A model generated the notes under the pieces. It saw only the letters and a program-made list of their open reading frames with translations. It did no database searches and was not told the origin of the DNA. DNA of 64,000 nt from Pseudomonadota bacterium (GTDB taxonomy: Bacteria > Pseudomonadota > Alphaproteobacteria > Rhizobiales > Rhizobiaceae): NCBI GenBank assembly GCA_020161665.1, contig JAIUPA010000010.1, forward strand, positions 1 through 64,000. Direction: 5' to 3'. The translations under genes were made by a program, and so were the position numbers. Within the stretch, counting starts at the first letter, position 1, and every line of letters begins with the position of its first letter. Shown piece after piece: positions 28,160 to 37,354 of the stretch.

Positions 28160-29149
28160 TTAACCTTTGGTTTCCGCGTCCGATGCCGCATTTCGGGTGG
28201 CCCATAGGGACCCCATAATACCGGCCGCCAGAATGCCAAGCGTGACACTCAGGGAGACGACCGGAGGGATTTTCGCCAGCCCCAGCATATCGGCAAGGAA
28301 TATCTTGGAGCCGATAAAAATCAGCACCACCGAAAGGGCGTATTTCAGGTAGGCGAAGCGGTGAATGAGGGCCGACAGCGCAAAGTACAGCGCACGCAAG
28401 CCGAGGATCGCGAAGATGTTCGATGTATAGACGATATAGGGGTCTGTGGTGATCGCGAAAATGGCCGGGATCGAATCAACGGCGAAGATCACATCAGCGA
28501 GTTCCACCATGATCAGTGCCAGGAACAAAGGCGTGATGAGCGTCTTCATCTTGCCCGTTGCCGGATCGGCCTCGCGGACCACGAAGCTTTCGTTACGCAA
28601 GCTATCGGTCACGGGAAGCTTGCGGCGCAGAAATTTCAGAACCGGATTGGACGCCACGTCGTATTGCTGATCGGCGGTCAGCAGCATCTTGATGCCTGTG
28701 ATGATCAGGAAGGCTGCAAAAAGATACAGAACCCAACTGTAATTATCGACGATAGTGGCACCCGCCGCAATCATGATGCCACGTAGGACGATGACCCCGA
28801 GAATACCCCAGAGCAAAACGCGGTGCTGATAGGCGCGCGGGATGGAGAAATAGCCGAAGATCATGGCGATGACGAAGATATTGTCCATCGCCAGGCTTTT
28901 CTCGACAATAAAGCCGGTCAGATATTCAAGGCCAGCCTGTTGGCCACTTTGAAACCAGAGCCATCCCCCGAAGGCGAGGCCGAGTGCAATATAGAATGCG
29001 GAAAGGGCGAAGCTCTCCTTGATGCCGATTTCACGGCTATCCTTATGGAGAACGCCGAGATCCAGGGCGAGAAGAAGGAGAACAACTGCAACAAAGGTCA
29101 GCCACATCCACAGTGGCTTCCCCATCAGGTCGATGAAGAGAATGTCCAT
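28160..29149 (-). CDS. TerC/Alx-family integral membrane protein
   Basis: A 329-residue protein with about nine transmembrane helices. The family motifs are present: FIVEKSLAMDNIFVIAMIFGYFSIP (acidic and asparagine residues in the membrane) and MVELADVIFAVDSIPAIFAITTDPYIVYTSNIFAILGLRALYF. Alx/TerC proteins are linked to metal (manganese) export and to tellurite-resistance clusters; in E. coli, alx is controlled by a manganese riboswitch. Here it stands alone with a long structured 5' region and its own terminator, which favours manganese homeostasis (inference). Confidence 0.92.
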   Translation of the reverse strand: MDILFIDLMGKPLWMWLTFVAVVLLLLALDLGVLHKDSREIGIKESFALSAFYIALGLAFGGWLWFQSGQQAGLEYLTGFIVEKSLAMDNIFVIAMIFGYFSIPRAYQHRVLLWGILGVIVLRGIMIAAGATIVDNYSWVLYLFAAFLIITGIKMLLTADQQYDVASNPVLKFLRRKLPVTDSLRNESFVVREADPATGKMKTLITPLFLALIMVELADVIFAVDSIPAIFAITTDPYIVYTSNIFAILGLRALYFALSALIHRFAYLKYALSVVLIFIGSKIFLADMLGLAKIPPVVSLSVTLGILAAGIMGSLWATRNAASDAETKG

Positions 29150-29159
29150 GACGGTTCAT

Positions 29160-29262
29160 CCGTGGCCGGATCATGTTGCGTCTCAAGCACCGACATCACG
29201 GGTCGATCCGGCTGTACACGTCAGAGGGGCCCGGTGCTGAAGAGCTACTTGGTTTGCCCTTC
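29160..29262 (-). promoter_or_regulatory. Structured leader of terC, candidate yybP-ykoY-like manganese riboswitch
   Basis: On the minus strand, the leader contains AAGTAGCTC (29250-29242), a stem GCACCG (29237-29232) with CGGTGC (29192-29187), then CTTGAGAC (29187-29180). GCCGGATC (29212-29205) can also pair with GATCCGGC (29172-29165). Motifs AGTAGC and GAGAC recall the yybP-ykoY consensus, and the downstream gene is a typical target. The match is partial, so this is a candidate only. Confidence 0.4.
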
Positions 29263-29338
29263 CGTGATAATCAAGGCTGCAAATCCGAATTTTTAGAGTG
29301 TCTGCGAGGCTCGGGGGACCGATCCGGCGCATTGTCGG

Positions 29339-29367
29339 TTGACATTTGTGTGACGCCCCCCTAAAGA
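29339..29367 (+). promoter_or_regulatory. Candidate sigma-70 promoter of rpsD
   Basis: TTGACA (29339-29344) is followed after 17 bases by TAAAGA (29362-29367). The predicted start would leave a 5' leader of about 155 bases before rpsD. The rest of 29150-29531 holds the terC leader and no gene. Confidence 0.45.
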
Positions 29368-29531
29368 CCGCGCCAGCACTGGACGGAAACGCCCGGTGTT
29401 TCACTGACATGTCCCGTGGTTTTTCCGTTCGCTAACGTGAGAAACCTGTCAGAGCCCGTAGGGTTCAGAGGAGGGCGTGTTTCCTGACTGGTCCGGCAAC
29501 GGTCCGGCCTAACTTTATTTGAGGAAATACG

Positions 29532-30149
29532 ATGAGCAAGCGTTCTTCGGCCAAGTACAAAATCGATCGCCGCATGGGCGAAAACATCTGGGGTCGTCCG
29601 AAGTCCCCGGTGAACAAGCGCGAATACGGCCCGGGCCAGCACGGCCAGCGCCGCAAGGGCAAGCTTTCCGACTTCGGCGTGCAGCTGCGCGCCAAGCAGA
29701 AGCTGAAGGGCTACTACGGCGATCTGCGCGAAAAGCAGTTCCGCGCCATCTACGCTGAAGCTGACCGCCGCAAGGGCGACACCTCGGAGAACCTGATCGG
29801 CCTGCTGGAATCGCGTCTGGACGCCATCGTCTACCGCGCCAAGTTCGTTCCGACGGTCTTCGCTGCCCGTCAGTTCGTCAACCACGGCCACGTCAAGGTG
29901 AACGGCGTTCGCGTGAACATCGGTTCCTACCGTTGCAAGCCGGGTGATGTCATCGAAGTTCGCGAAAAGTCCAAGCAGCTCGTTTCCGTTCTGGAAGCTG
30001 TTGCTCTCGCTGAGCGCGACGTTCCGGAATACATCGAAGTCGATCACAACAAGATGGTTGCCACCTTCGTGCGCATCCCGGTTCTGACGGACGTTCCGTA
30101 CGCCGTCGTCATGGAACCCCATCTGGTCGTCGAATTCTACTCGCGTTAA
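29532..30149 (+). CDS. rpsD: 30S ribosomal protein S4
   Basis: A 205-residue S4, a primary 16S rRNA-binding protein that organises the 5' domain. It starts [22 protein letters not shown], has [18 protein letters not shown], and contains the S4 RNA-binding fold around [21 protein letters not shown] and [24 protein letters not shown] lies about 8 bases upstream. As in most rhizobia, rpsD is outside the main ribosomal cluster and is transcribed alone, ending at a strong terminator. Confidence 0.98.
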   Translation: MSKRSSAKYKIDRRMGENIWGRPKSPVNKREYGPGQHGQRRKGKLSDFGVQLRAKQKLKGYYGDLREKQFRAIYAEADRRKGDTSENLIGLLESRLDAIVYRAKFVPTVFAARQFVNHGHVKVNGVRVNIGSYRCKPGDVIEVREKSKQLVSVLEAVALAERDVPEYIEVDHNKMVATFVRIPVLTDVPYAVVMEPHLVVEFYSR

Positions 30150-30170
30150 TCGCTGGGTATTTCGTCTTGA

Positions 30171-30197
30171 AAGCCGCCCCTTGGGGCGGCTTTTTTG
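30171..30197 (+). terminator. Terminator of rpsD
   Basis: AAGCCGCCCC (30171-30180) and GGGGCGGCTT (30183-30192) form a tight perfect stem followed by a run of T residues. It is 21 bases past the rpsD stop. Confidence 0.95.
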
Positions 30198-30233
30198 TTA
30201 TGCAGGGCAGGGTTTGATAAAGCGAGTCACGCC

Positions 30234-31160
30234 ATGGATATGCAGGCCATTCTCGATCAGGTTTACGAAGAGCTGACACCGCGTATCGGTGAAGGCAAGG
30301 TTGCCGATTATATTCCGGAACTGGCCAAGGTTTCGCCAGACCAATTCGGCATCGCCGCCATCACGGTGGACGGGCAAAGTTTCGTGGCGGGTAATGCCGA
30401 CACGCCGTTCTCGATCCAGAGTATTTCCAAGGTCTTCATGCTAACGCTGGCGCTGGGCAAGGTCGGCGAGGGGCTGTGGAAGCGGGTGGGGCGCGAGCCG
30501 TCCGGTTCGGCCTTCAATTCCATCGTGCAGCTTGAGCACGAGGGCGGTATTCCGCGAAACCCCTTCATCAATGCCGGTGCCATTGCGGTTGCCGATGTGG
30601 TGCTGTCCGGCCACCAGCCGAAGGAAGCCATTGGCGAATTGCTGCGCTTTGTGCGCTACGTGGCGGATGACGAGACGATTACCATCGACAACAAGGTGGC
30701 GAAATCCGAAACGGCCACCGGCCACCGCAATTTCGCGCTCGCCAATTTCATGCGGGCCTTCGGCAATCTCCATCACCCGGCGGAACAGGTTCTGGGCGTC
30801 TATTTCCACCAGTGCGCACTGTCCATGACCTGCCTGCAACTGGCTCGTGCCGGGCTTTATCTCGCCAACCGCGGCGTCAATCCGCTGACGGGCCACTCCG
30901 TCGTCTCGCCGAAGCGCGCGCGCCGTATCAACGCGCTGATGCTGACCTGCGGCCATTATGACGGGTCGGGCGACTTTGCCTATCATGTCGGCCTGCCGGG
31001 CAAGAGTGGCGTCGGCGGCGGCATTCTGGCGATTGCGCCGGGCCATGCGGCGATTGCCGTCTGGTCGCCGGGCCTCAACAAGGTGGGCAACTCCGCGCTC
31101 GGCTCTGCCGCGCTGGAGCTGATTGCCCAAAAGACCGGCTGGTCCGTTTTCGGATCATAA
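30234..31160 (+). CDS. glsA: Glutaminase
   Basis: A 308-residue serine-dependent beta-lactamase-like glutaminase converting glutamine to glutamate and ammonia. The catalytic serine and lysine are in [12 protein letters not shown] (Ser-x-x-Lys type), with [29 protein letters not shown] and the C-terminal [15 protein letters not shown] as family signatures. It may start at ATG 30234 or 30240; the ribosome-binding site is weak. It begins only 37 bases after the rpsD terminator and is followed by ttcA on the same strand after 19 bases. Confidence 0.95.
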   Translation: MDMQAILDQVYEELTPRIGEGKVADYIPELAKVSPDQFGIAAITVDGQSFVAGNADTPFSIQSISKVFMLTLALGKVGEGLWKRVGREPSGSAFNSIVQLEHEGGIPRNPFINAGAIAVADVVLSGHQPKEAIGELLRFVRYVADDETITIDNKVAKSETATGHRNFALANFMRAFGNLHHPAEQVLGVYFHQCALSMTCLQLARAGLYLANRGVNPLTGHSVVSPKRARRINALMLTCGHYDGSGDFAYHVGLPGKSGVGGGILAIAPGHAAIAVWSPGLNKVGNSALGSAALELIAQKTGWSVFGS

Positions 31161-31179
31161 GCGGGCACGGAGTGAGACT

Positions 31180-32052
31180 TTGAACGCGATCACCGACACC
31201 GACGATGTGATGCCGGACGATGCCGAGGGCGGCGGGCTCCATCCGCTCTTTGCCGATGCGCCGCGTTCGGTCTCCTTCAATAAGTTGCGCAAGCGCCTGC
31301 TAAGGCAGGTACGGCAGGCCATGGAGGATTTCTCCATGCTCAACGGCCAGAAGCGCTGGCTGGTGGCGCTGTCCGGCGGCAAGGACAGCTACGGCCTTCT
31401 GGCGCTGCTGCTCGATCTCAAGTGGCGCGGCCTTTTGCCCGTCGAGTTGATCGCCTGCAATCTCGATCAGGGACAGCCGAATTTTCCCAAGCATATCCTG
31501 CCGGACTATCTTGCCTCCATCGGCGTGGCGCACCGCATCGAATATCGCGATACCTATTCCATCGTGAAGGAGAAGATGCCGGAGGGGGCGACCTATTGCT
31601 CGCTGTGCTCGCGCCTCAGGCGCGGCAATCTCTACCGCATCGCGCGTGAAGAAGGCTGCGATGCGCTGGTGCTCGGACATCACCGTGAGGATATTCTCGA
31701 AACCTTCTTCATGAACCTCTTTCATGGCGGGCGGTTGGCCTCGATGCCACCGAAGCTTCTGAATGATGAGGGCGACCTGATGGTGCTCAGGCCTCTGGCC
31801 TATGCGGCAGAGGATGATCTGGCGAAGTTTGCCGAGGGCATGAAATTCCCGATCATCCCCTGCGATCTCTGTGGCTCGCAGGATGGCTTGCAGCGCAATG
31901 CGATGAAGGACATGCTGGCCGAAATGGAACGCCGCATGCCGGGCCGCAAGGAGCGCATGTTGCGCGCGCTCGGCCATGTGAACCCGTCGCATCTGCTGGA
32001 CCCGGCGCTGTTCGATTTTGCGGGTCTGTCCGCTGCACCGAAAGAAGATTGA
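31180..32052 (+). CDS. ttcA: tRNA 2-thiocytidine(32) synthetase TtcA
   Basis: A 290-residue PP-loop ATPase that thiolates cytidine 32 of tRNA using an oxygen-sensitive iron-sulfur cluster. The PP-loop motif SGGKDS is at residues 65-70. Cluster and sulfur-carrier cysteines are in YCSLC (Cys140 and Cys143) and PCDLCGSQ (Cys228 and Cys231). A TTG start at 31180 is chosen because GGAG lies 7 bases before it; upstream ATG at 31123 is inside glsA. It has 3 bases to the following gene, suggesting one operon glsA-ttcA-IMPase. Confidence 0.93.
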   Translation: MNAITDTDDVMPDDAEGGGLHPLFADAPRSVSFNKLRKRLLRQVRQAMEDFSMLNGQKRWLVALSGGKDSYGLLALLLDLKWRGLLPVELIACNLDQGQPNFPKHILPDYLASIGVAHRIEYRDTYSIVKEKMPEGATYCSLCSRLRRGNLYRIAREEGCDALVLGHHREDILETFFMNLFHGGRLASMPPKLLNDEGDLMVLRPLAYAAEDDLAKFAEGMKFPIIPCDLCGSQDGLQRNAMKDMLAEMERRMPGRKERMLRALGHVNPSHLLDPALFDFAGLSAAPKED

Positions 32053-32055
32053 TCG

Positions 32056-32880
32056 ATGACCAGAGTTGTTGACGTTGAAGCCCTTGCCCACCTGCTCCAG
32101 GACGCGGCGCGGGCGGAAATCCTGCCGCGTTTTCGCAATCTGGGTGAGGGCGATATTCGCTCCAAGTCCGAGGCGAGCGATCTCGTCACCGAGGCGGACG
32201 AGGCCGCCGAGCGCATGATTCGCGCCGGTGTTGCGGTGCTCGCACCGGATGCACTGTTTGTCGGCGAGGAGAGTGTTGCGGCTGATCCGGCGCTTTTGGC
32301 GCGGCTTGCCGGGGCGGAACGGGCTGTGGTGGTCGATCCGGTGGATGGCACCTTCAACTTTGCCTCGGGGATTGGCGCGTTTGGGGTTATGGCCGCAGTG
32401 GTCGAGAAGGGGGAGACGGTGGCCGCCGTCATCCATGATCCGCTCGGCAATGACTGGTTGATCGCCGAAAAGGGAGCGGGTGCCTTTCAGGTGGCTGCAG
32501 ATGGCCGCCGGGTACGTTTGAAGGTGGCGGACCCCGTGCCGCTTGCCGACATGATCGGCATGGCCTCGACCGGATTTCTGCCGAAGGACAAAAAGCCCGA
32601 GATCCTCGCCAATCTCGCCAAGGTTCGCTACGCCACCAGCTATCGCTGCGCGGCGGTCGAATATCGCGCCTTTGCCGGCGGCTTCGTGCATTACCTGATG
32701 TATAACAAGCTGATGCCGTGGGATCATCTGCCCGGTACGCTGATCGCGAAGGAAGCGGGGGCCTATGTCGCGCGCTTTGATGGGTCGCCCTATCTGCCTT
32801 CGCATACGGCTGGCGGGCTTCTGGTGACGCCCGACCGCGACAGTTGGGACGCGCTGCGGCGCGAGGTCTTTACGCTGTGA
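32056..32880 (+). CDS. Inositol monophosphatase family protein
   Basis: A 274-residue magnesium-dependent phosphatase of the FIG superfamily. Metal-binding motifs are GEES (about residue 71), VDPVDGTFNFASG (about 95) and MPWDHLPGTLIAKEAGA (about 216), the last being the WD-x-PG motif with H for the usual residue. Substrates in the family include inositol-1-phosphate, histidinol phosphate and PAP; the N-terminal TEADEAAERMIR and lone position do not decide among them. It starts 3 bases after ttcA. Confidence 0.88.
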   Translation: MTRVVDVEALAHLLQDAARAEILPRFRNLGEGDIRSKSEASDLVTEADEAAERMIRAGVAVLAPDALFVGEESVAADPALLARLAGAERAVVVDPVDGTFNFASGIGAFGVMAAVVEKGETVAAVIHDPLGNDWLIAEKGAGAFQVAADGRRVRLKVADPVPLADMIGMASTGFLPKDKKPEILANLAKVRYATSYRCAAVEYRAFAGGFVHYLMYNKLMPWDHLPGTLIAKEAGAYVARFDGSPYLPSHTAGGLLVTPDRDSWDALRREVFTL

Positions 32881-32883
32881 ATT

Positions 32884-32910
32884 AAAAAAGGGGCCTTTCG
32901 GCCCCTTTCT
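32884..32910. terminator. Bidirectional terminator
   Basis: AAAGGGGCC (32887-32895) pairs with GGCCCCTTT (32900-32908) around TTTC, with A residues before and T residues after. It separates the converging IMPase-family gene and the MFS exporter gene. Confidence 0.88.
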
Positions 32911-32912
32911 CG

Positions 32913-34157
32913 TCAATGGCGCTGGTTGTGCGGCTGGAAGAGTTTGCCCTTTTCGGCAATCAGCACGAAGGCAAAGCCGATGACCGACACGATGAAGAAC
33001 CCGGCGATCAGCGGCAGAGCCGTTCCATCAAACCCTTGGCCGATGGCCGCGCCGATGGCGGCACCGCCCACCGTGCTCATGAAGCCGAGAACGGACGAGG
33101 CCGTTCCTGCCACATGGCCGAGCGGCTCCATGGCGAGCGAATTGAAATTCGCGCCGATCCAGCCGAACATGAACATGGTCAGCGCAAAGAGCGTGATGAA
33201 CAGGGCGAATGGCATGGGCTGCGGTCCCAACAGCTGAATGACCAGCCAGACGAGGTTGATGACAGCAAAGGCGACCAAGGCACCGTGCGACAGGCGGCGC
33301 ATGCCGAACGTGCCAACCAGCCGGGCATTGATGAAGGACGACAGCGACATGAAGAGCGCAACGCCTGCAAAGGCCACGGGGAACCATGCGCCAAGATCAT
33401 AAACGCCGACATAGATCTGCTGCGCGGAATTGATGAAGCCGAAAAGAGCGCCGAAGATGAAGGTGCTGGCCAGCGTGTAGTTGAGCGCAATGCGGTTCGT
33501 CAAAACGATGCGGAAACCGGCGGCAATCGACTTCACGGTGAAGGGGCGGACATCTGTAGGCGAAAGCGTTTCGTGAAGGCGAAGGTGCATCCACACGCCA
33601 ATGGCCGATGCCATCACGGCGATGAAGACGAAGATCAGGTGCCAGTTACCGACAAAGAGAACCAGTTGCCCGAGGCCCGGCGCAATGACCGGAATGACCA
33701 TGAAGACCATCATGATCATCGACATGGCTTCCGCCATCTGCCGTCCGCCGTAAACGTCGCGCACGATGGAAATGGTGATGACGCGCAGCGCCGCCGAACC
33801 AAGACCCTGAATGAAGCGCAGTGCCAGAAGAATGGCAAAGGACGGCGCAAAGGCCGCAGCAATCGCGGTGATCACATAGACCGCCAGACCATAAAGCATC
33901 GGCGCGCGGCGCCCGAAGCGATCCGACAGCGGCCCGTAGATCAACTGGCCAAAGCCAAGGCCGGCGAGATAGCTGGAGACGATGTACTGACGGTGGTTTT
34001 CATTCTCGACTCCAAGGCTGGCACCAATTTGCTGCAGGCCGGGCAGCATGATGTCGATGGCCAGCGCGTTGAGGGCCATCAGCATGGCCATCATGATGAT
34101 GAATTCAGCGCGCGATAGCACACCAAGCTTCGAGACGGTGTTCTCGGGTGAGGTCAT
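32913..34157 (-). CDS. Bcr/CflA-family multidrug efflux MFS transporter
   Basis: A 414-residue major facilitator with twelve transmembrane helices. Motif A is YGPLSDRFGRRAPMLYG after TM2, the Bcr/CflA start region is MALNALAIDIMLPGLQQIGASL, and RFIQGLGSAALRVITISIVRDVY is motif B-like. Members export drugs and small metabolites such as sulfonamides or bicyclomycin in exchange for protons. The ATG at 34157 is used; an in-frame TTG at 34172 is next to the hairpin T run. No regulator is adjacent. Confidence 0.9.
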   Translation of the reverse strand: MTSPENTVSKLGVLSRAEFIIMMAMLMALNALAIDIMLPGLQQIGASLGVENENHRQYIVSSYLAGLGFGQLIYGPLSDRFGRRAPMLYGLAVYVITAIAAAFAPSFAILLALRFIQGLGSAALRVITISIVRDVYGGRQMAEAMSMIMMVFMVIPVIAPGLGQLVLFVGNWHLIFVFIAVMASAIGVWMHLRLHETLSPTDVRPFTVKSIAAGFRIVLTNRIALNYTLASTFIFGALFGFINSAQQIYVGVYDLGAWFPVAFAGVALFMSLSSFINARLVGTFGMRRLSHGALVAFAVINLVWLVIQLLGPQPMPFALFITLFALTMFMFGWIGANFNSLAMEPLGHVAGTASSVLGFMSTVGGAAIGAAIGQGFDGTALPLIAGFFIVSVIGFAFVLIAEKGKLFQPHNQRH

Positions 34158-34169
34158 GACTGACTCATT

Positions 34170-34204
34170 CAAAAAGAGATAAGGCGTTGCCGGGGCAACG
34201 CCTT
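34170..34204 (-). terminator. Terminator-like hairpin between grxD and the MFS gene
   Basis: AAGGCGTTGCC (34181-34191) and GGCAACGCCTT (34194-34204) form an 11-bp stem, followed on the minus strand by ATCTCTTTTT. It should terminate grxD mRNA but ends only 13-24 bases before the MFS start codon, leaving almost no room for a separate promoter. Confidence 0.75.
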
Positions 34205-34258
34205 TTCTGGATAGGCAACGGGAGATGAGCGCCCTGAAGGGCGCATCGTCCTTTTCGA

Positions 34259-34591
34259 TCAGGCCGCGCGGACCGCGATACCCTGTTCGGTCAGGTGAGA
34301 CTGAAGCTCGCCAGCCTGGAACATTTCACGCACGATGTCGCAACCACCGATGAATTCGCCCTTGATGTAGAGCTGCGGAATCGTCGGCCAGTTGGAATAA
34401 TCCTTGATGCCCTGGCGGATTTCGCCGTCGGCCAGAACGTTGATGCCCTTGTAGTCGACACCGATGTAATCGAGAATCTGAACGACCTGACCGGAGAATC
34501 CGCACTGCGGAAACTGCGGCGTTCCCTTCATGAAGAGAACCACATCGTTGGTCTTCACTTCGTTGTCGATGAAATCGTGAATGGCAGTCAT
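34259..34591 (-). CDS. grxD: Monothiol glutaredoxin Grx4-type
   Basis: A 110-residue single-domain glutaredoxin with the CGFS active site (Cys30), the family core [14 protein letters not shown] and [20 protein letters not shown]. Such proteins bind a [2Fe-2S] cluster with glutathione and hand it to targets, often together with BolA. bolA lies 137 bases upstream on the same strand, which supports that role. GGAGAG stands 8 bases before the ATG at 34591. Confidence 0.95.
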   Translation of the reverse strand: MTAIHDFIDNEVKTNDVVLFMKGTPQFPQCGFSGQVVQILDYIGVDYKGINVLADGEIRQGIKDYSNWPTIPQLYIKGEFIGGCDIVREMFQAGELQSHLTEQGIAVRAA

Positions 34592-34728
34592 GTTCAATCT
34601 CTCCAGCGCAGTTTCAAGGACTGCGGACGGTGTTTGCTCATGCGGCTTTACTTAAAGCCAAAATTGGTAATTACCAGACCTTATGTTTTATCAAGCGCGA
34701 TAAAATCATGGGGTGAGGCCAGATGGCC

Positions 34729-34962
34729 TCAATCCGGTGCCGATGTCTGCAGGGCAAGGGCGTGCAGAACACCGCCCATATTGCCCTTCAGCGCCTCATA
34801 AACCATCTGGTGCTGCTGCACGCGGGACTTGCCGCGGAACGCTTCAGCCACGACTTCGGCGGCATAATGATCGCCGTCTCCCGCAAGGTCGCGGATCTTG
34901 ACCTTGGCTCCGGGGATGCCGGTCTTGATCAGATCTTCGATTTCGCCGGGTTTCATGGGCAT
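34729..34962 (-). CDS. bolA: BolA-family protein
   Basis: A 77-residue protein with the class II KH-like BolA fold. It contains GEIEDLIKTGIPGAKVKIRDLAGDGDHYA and the C-terminal VQQHQMVYEALKG, whose histidine is the usual cluster ligand in BolA-Grx heterodimers. AAGGAGG lies 7 bases before the start. Position between purL and grxD on the same strand is the standard order in rhizobia (purL, bolA, grxD). It is probably a monothiol glutaredoxin partner (IbaG/BolA type not distinguished). Confidence 0.93.
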   Translation of the reverse strand: MPMKPGEIEDLIKTGIPGAKVKIRDLAGDGDHYAAEVVAEAFRGKSRVQQHQMVYEALKGNMGGVLHALALQTSAPD

Positions 34963-34998
34963 GGCTGTTCCTCCTTCAATGCGCGGAGCGCAGCGGGA

Positions 34999-37221
34999 TC
35001 AGAACTTGCCGTGCTCCATGAAGTCAGGGAACCACGATTCATGGGCCGAACGCAATTCCTCAATTGCGACCGGACGCGCTTCACCCAGCACGACGTTGTT
35101 ACCGCCGGTGCGACCGATGAAGGGCGCAAAGATGCCCAGCTCCTTGGCGCGCTCCTGAACCGCATCGAGGTTTTCCTCGCGGATCGTCACGACATAACGG
35201 CCCTGATCTTCACCGAAGAAGGTGGCAATCGGGTTTTCGTCGTTGAGCTGCGTCAGCTTGGCACCGATGCCGGAGGCCATGGCCATTTCGGCAATCGCCA
35301 GCGCCAGACCACCCGACGACACGTCGTGAACAGCGGTAGCCAGACCATCCTGAATGAGGTCACGCACGAAGTCGCCGACCTTCTTTTCGTGGGCCAGATC
35401 CACATGCGGGGCAGGGCCTTCGATGCGGCCCAGAACATCACGCAGATAGACCGACTGGCCGAGATGCGAACCCCAGTTGTCCGGAGCGCCCACCAGAAGG
35501 ATCGCTTCGCCCTGAGCGGCAAAACGGATGCGGGCCATCTTCGACCAGTCCTTCAGAAGGCCGACGCCGCCAATGGTCGGCGTGGGCAAAATGCCCTGAC
35601 CATTGGTTTCGTTGTAGAGCGAGACGTTGCCCGAAACGATCGGGAAATCGAGCGCCCGGCAGGCTTCGCCGATGCCCTTGATAGCAAAGACGAACTGACC
35701 CATGATTTCAGGGCGTTCCGGATTGCCGAAGTTCAGGTTGTCGGTGGCAGCAAGCGGCAGAGCGCCGGTTGCTGTCAGGTTGCGCCAGCATTCGGCCACG
35801 GCCTGCTTGCCACCTTCATAAGGATCAGCCTCGACGTAGCGCGGCGTCACGTCCGACGAGAAGGCCAGCGCCTTCTTCGGATGCGTATCGACGCGCACGA
35901 CGCCCGCATCACCACCCGGAAGCTGCAGCGAATTGCCCTGAATGAGCGTGTCATACTGTTCGTAAACCCAGCGGCGCGACGAATTGTTGGCCGAACCGAC
36001 GAGTTTCAGAAGTGCATCCGTCACATCACCCGCCGGAAGGCTTGCCATGTCGAGCGCTGCCGGTGCCTTCGGCTCCACCCACGGACGATCATATTCCGGG
36101 GCCTGATCGCCCAGATCCTTGATCGGCAGGTTGGCGACTTCCGCGCCCTGATGGATGATGCGGAAACGCAGGTCGTCCGTCGTCTTGCCGACGATGGCGA
36201 AGTCGAGACCCCACTTGACGAAAATCGCCTTGGCTTCGTCTTCCTTTTCCGGCTTCAGAACCATGAGCATGCGCTCCTGGCTTTCCGACAGCATCATTTC
36301 ATAGGCGCTCATGCGCTCTTCGCGCACCGGCACCTCGTCGAGATCAAGCTCGATGCCGAGGTCGCCCTTGGCGCCCATTTCCACGGCCGAGCAGGTGAGA
36401 CCCGCAGCGCCCATATCCTGAATGGCGATGACCGCGCCGGTCTGCATCAGTTCAAGGCAGGCTTCCAGCAGGCACTTTTCGGTGAAGGGGTCACCGACCT
36501 GAACGGTCGGGCGCTTTTCTTCGATGGACTCGTCGAATTCCGCCGAGGCCATGGTCGCGCCGCCCACGCCATCGCGGCCTGTCTTGGCGCCGAGATAGAC
36601 GACCGGCAGGCCAACGCCCTTGGCTTCCGACAGGAAGATGGCATCGGTGCGGGCCAGACCGGCAGCAAAGGCGTTGACGAGGATGTTGCCGTTATAACGG
36701 GCATCAAACTCCACTTCGCCGCCCACCGTCGGAACGCCGAAGGAGTTGCCATAGCCGCCAACGCCTGCAACGACGCCGGAAACAAGGTGACGGGTCTTCG
36801 GGTGATCCGGCGCACCGAAACGCAGGGCGTTCATGGCAGCGATGGGGCGCGCGCCCATGGTGAACACGTCGCGCAGAATGCCGCCAACGCCCGTTGCCGC
36901 GCCCTGATAGGGTTCGATGTAGGACGGGTGGTTGTGGCTTTCCATCTTGAAGATGACGGCTTCGCCATCGCCAATATCGACCACGCCCGCATTTTCGCCG
37001 GGGCCTTGAATGACCACAGCGCCGGAGGTCGGCAGCGTGCGCAGCCACTTCTTCGACGACTTGTAGGAGCAGTGCTCGTTCCACATGGCGGAGAAGATGC
37101 CAAGCTCCGTAAAGCTCGGCGCGCGGCCGATGAGATCCAGAATACGCTGATATTCATCCGGCTTGAGGCCATGCGCGGCGACGAGTTCCGGGGTGATCTG
37201 GATATCGTTGGGGATGGTCAT
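34999..37221 (-). CDS. purL: Phosphoribosylformylglycinamidine synthase subunit PurL
   Basis: A 740-residue small-type PurL that, with PurQ and PurS, converts FGAR and glutamine to FGAM in purine synthesis. The N-terminal region has [21 protein letters not shown] and FGAR motifs include [39 protein letters not shown] and [19 protein letters not shown]. The small size means it lacks the amidotransferase domain, supplied by purQ at 39.7-40.3 kb. It heads a unit with bolA (36 bases downstream) and probably grxD. Confidence 0.97.
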   Translation of the reverse strand: MTIPNDIQITPELVAAHGLKPDEYQRILDLIGRAPSFTELGIFSAMWNEHCSYKSSKKWLRTLPTSGAVVIQGPGENAGVVDIGDGEAVIFKMESHNHPSYIEPYQGAATGVGGILRDVFTMGARPIAAMNALRFGAPDHPKTRHLVSGVVAGVGGYGNSFGVPTVGGEVEFDARYNGNILVNAFAAGLARTDAIFLSEAKGVGLPVVYLGAKTGRDGVGGATMASAEFDESIEEKRPTVQVGDPFTEKCLLEACLELMQTGAVIAIQDMGAAGLTCSAVEMGAKGDLGIELDLDEVPVREERMSAYEMMLSESQERMLMVLKPEKEDEAKAIFVKWGLDFAIVGKTTDDLRFRIIHQGAEVANLPIKDLGDQAPEYDRPWVEPKAPAALDMASLPAGDVTDALLKLVGSANNSSRRWVYEQYDTLIQGNSLQLPGGDAGVVRVDTHPKKALAFSSDVTPRYVEADPYEGGKQAVAECWRNLTATGALPLAATDNLNFGNPERPEIMGQFVFAIKGIGEACRALDFPIVSGNVSLYNETNGQGILPTPTIGGVGLLKDWSKMARIRFAAQGEAILLVGAPDNWGSHLGQSVYLRDVLGRIEGPAPHVDLAHEKKVGDFVRDLIQDGLATAVHDVSSGGLALAIAEMAMASGIGAKLTQLNDENPIATFFGEDQGRYVVTIREENLDAVQERAKELGIFAPFIGRTGGNNVVLGEARPVAIEELRSAHESWFPDFMEHGKF

Positions 37222-37354
37222 GGGGCTTGGCTAATCCGTGCGCAAAGGGGGATTGGTTTCGCGCCCTCTTTAACCCATGTGATGCGCCGACGCGACAGGA
37301 AAATGCGCCGAAAAGGCGAAACGCCACCAGCTTTTGCCGGTTCGGCAGCGCGGA

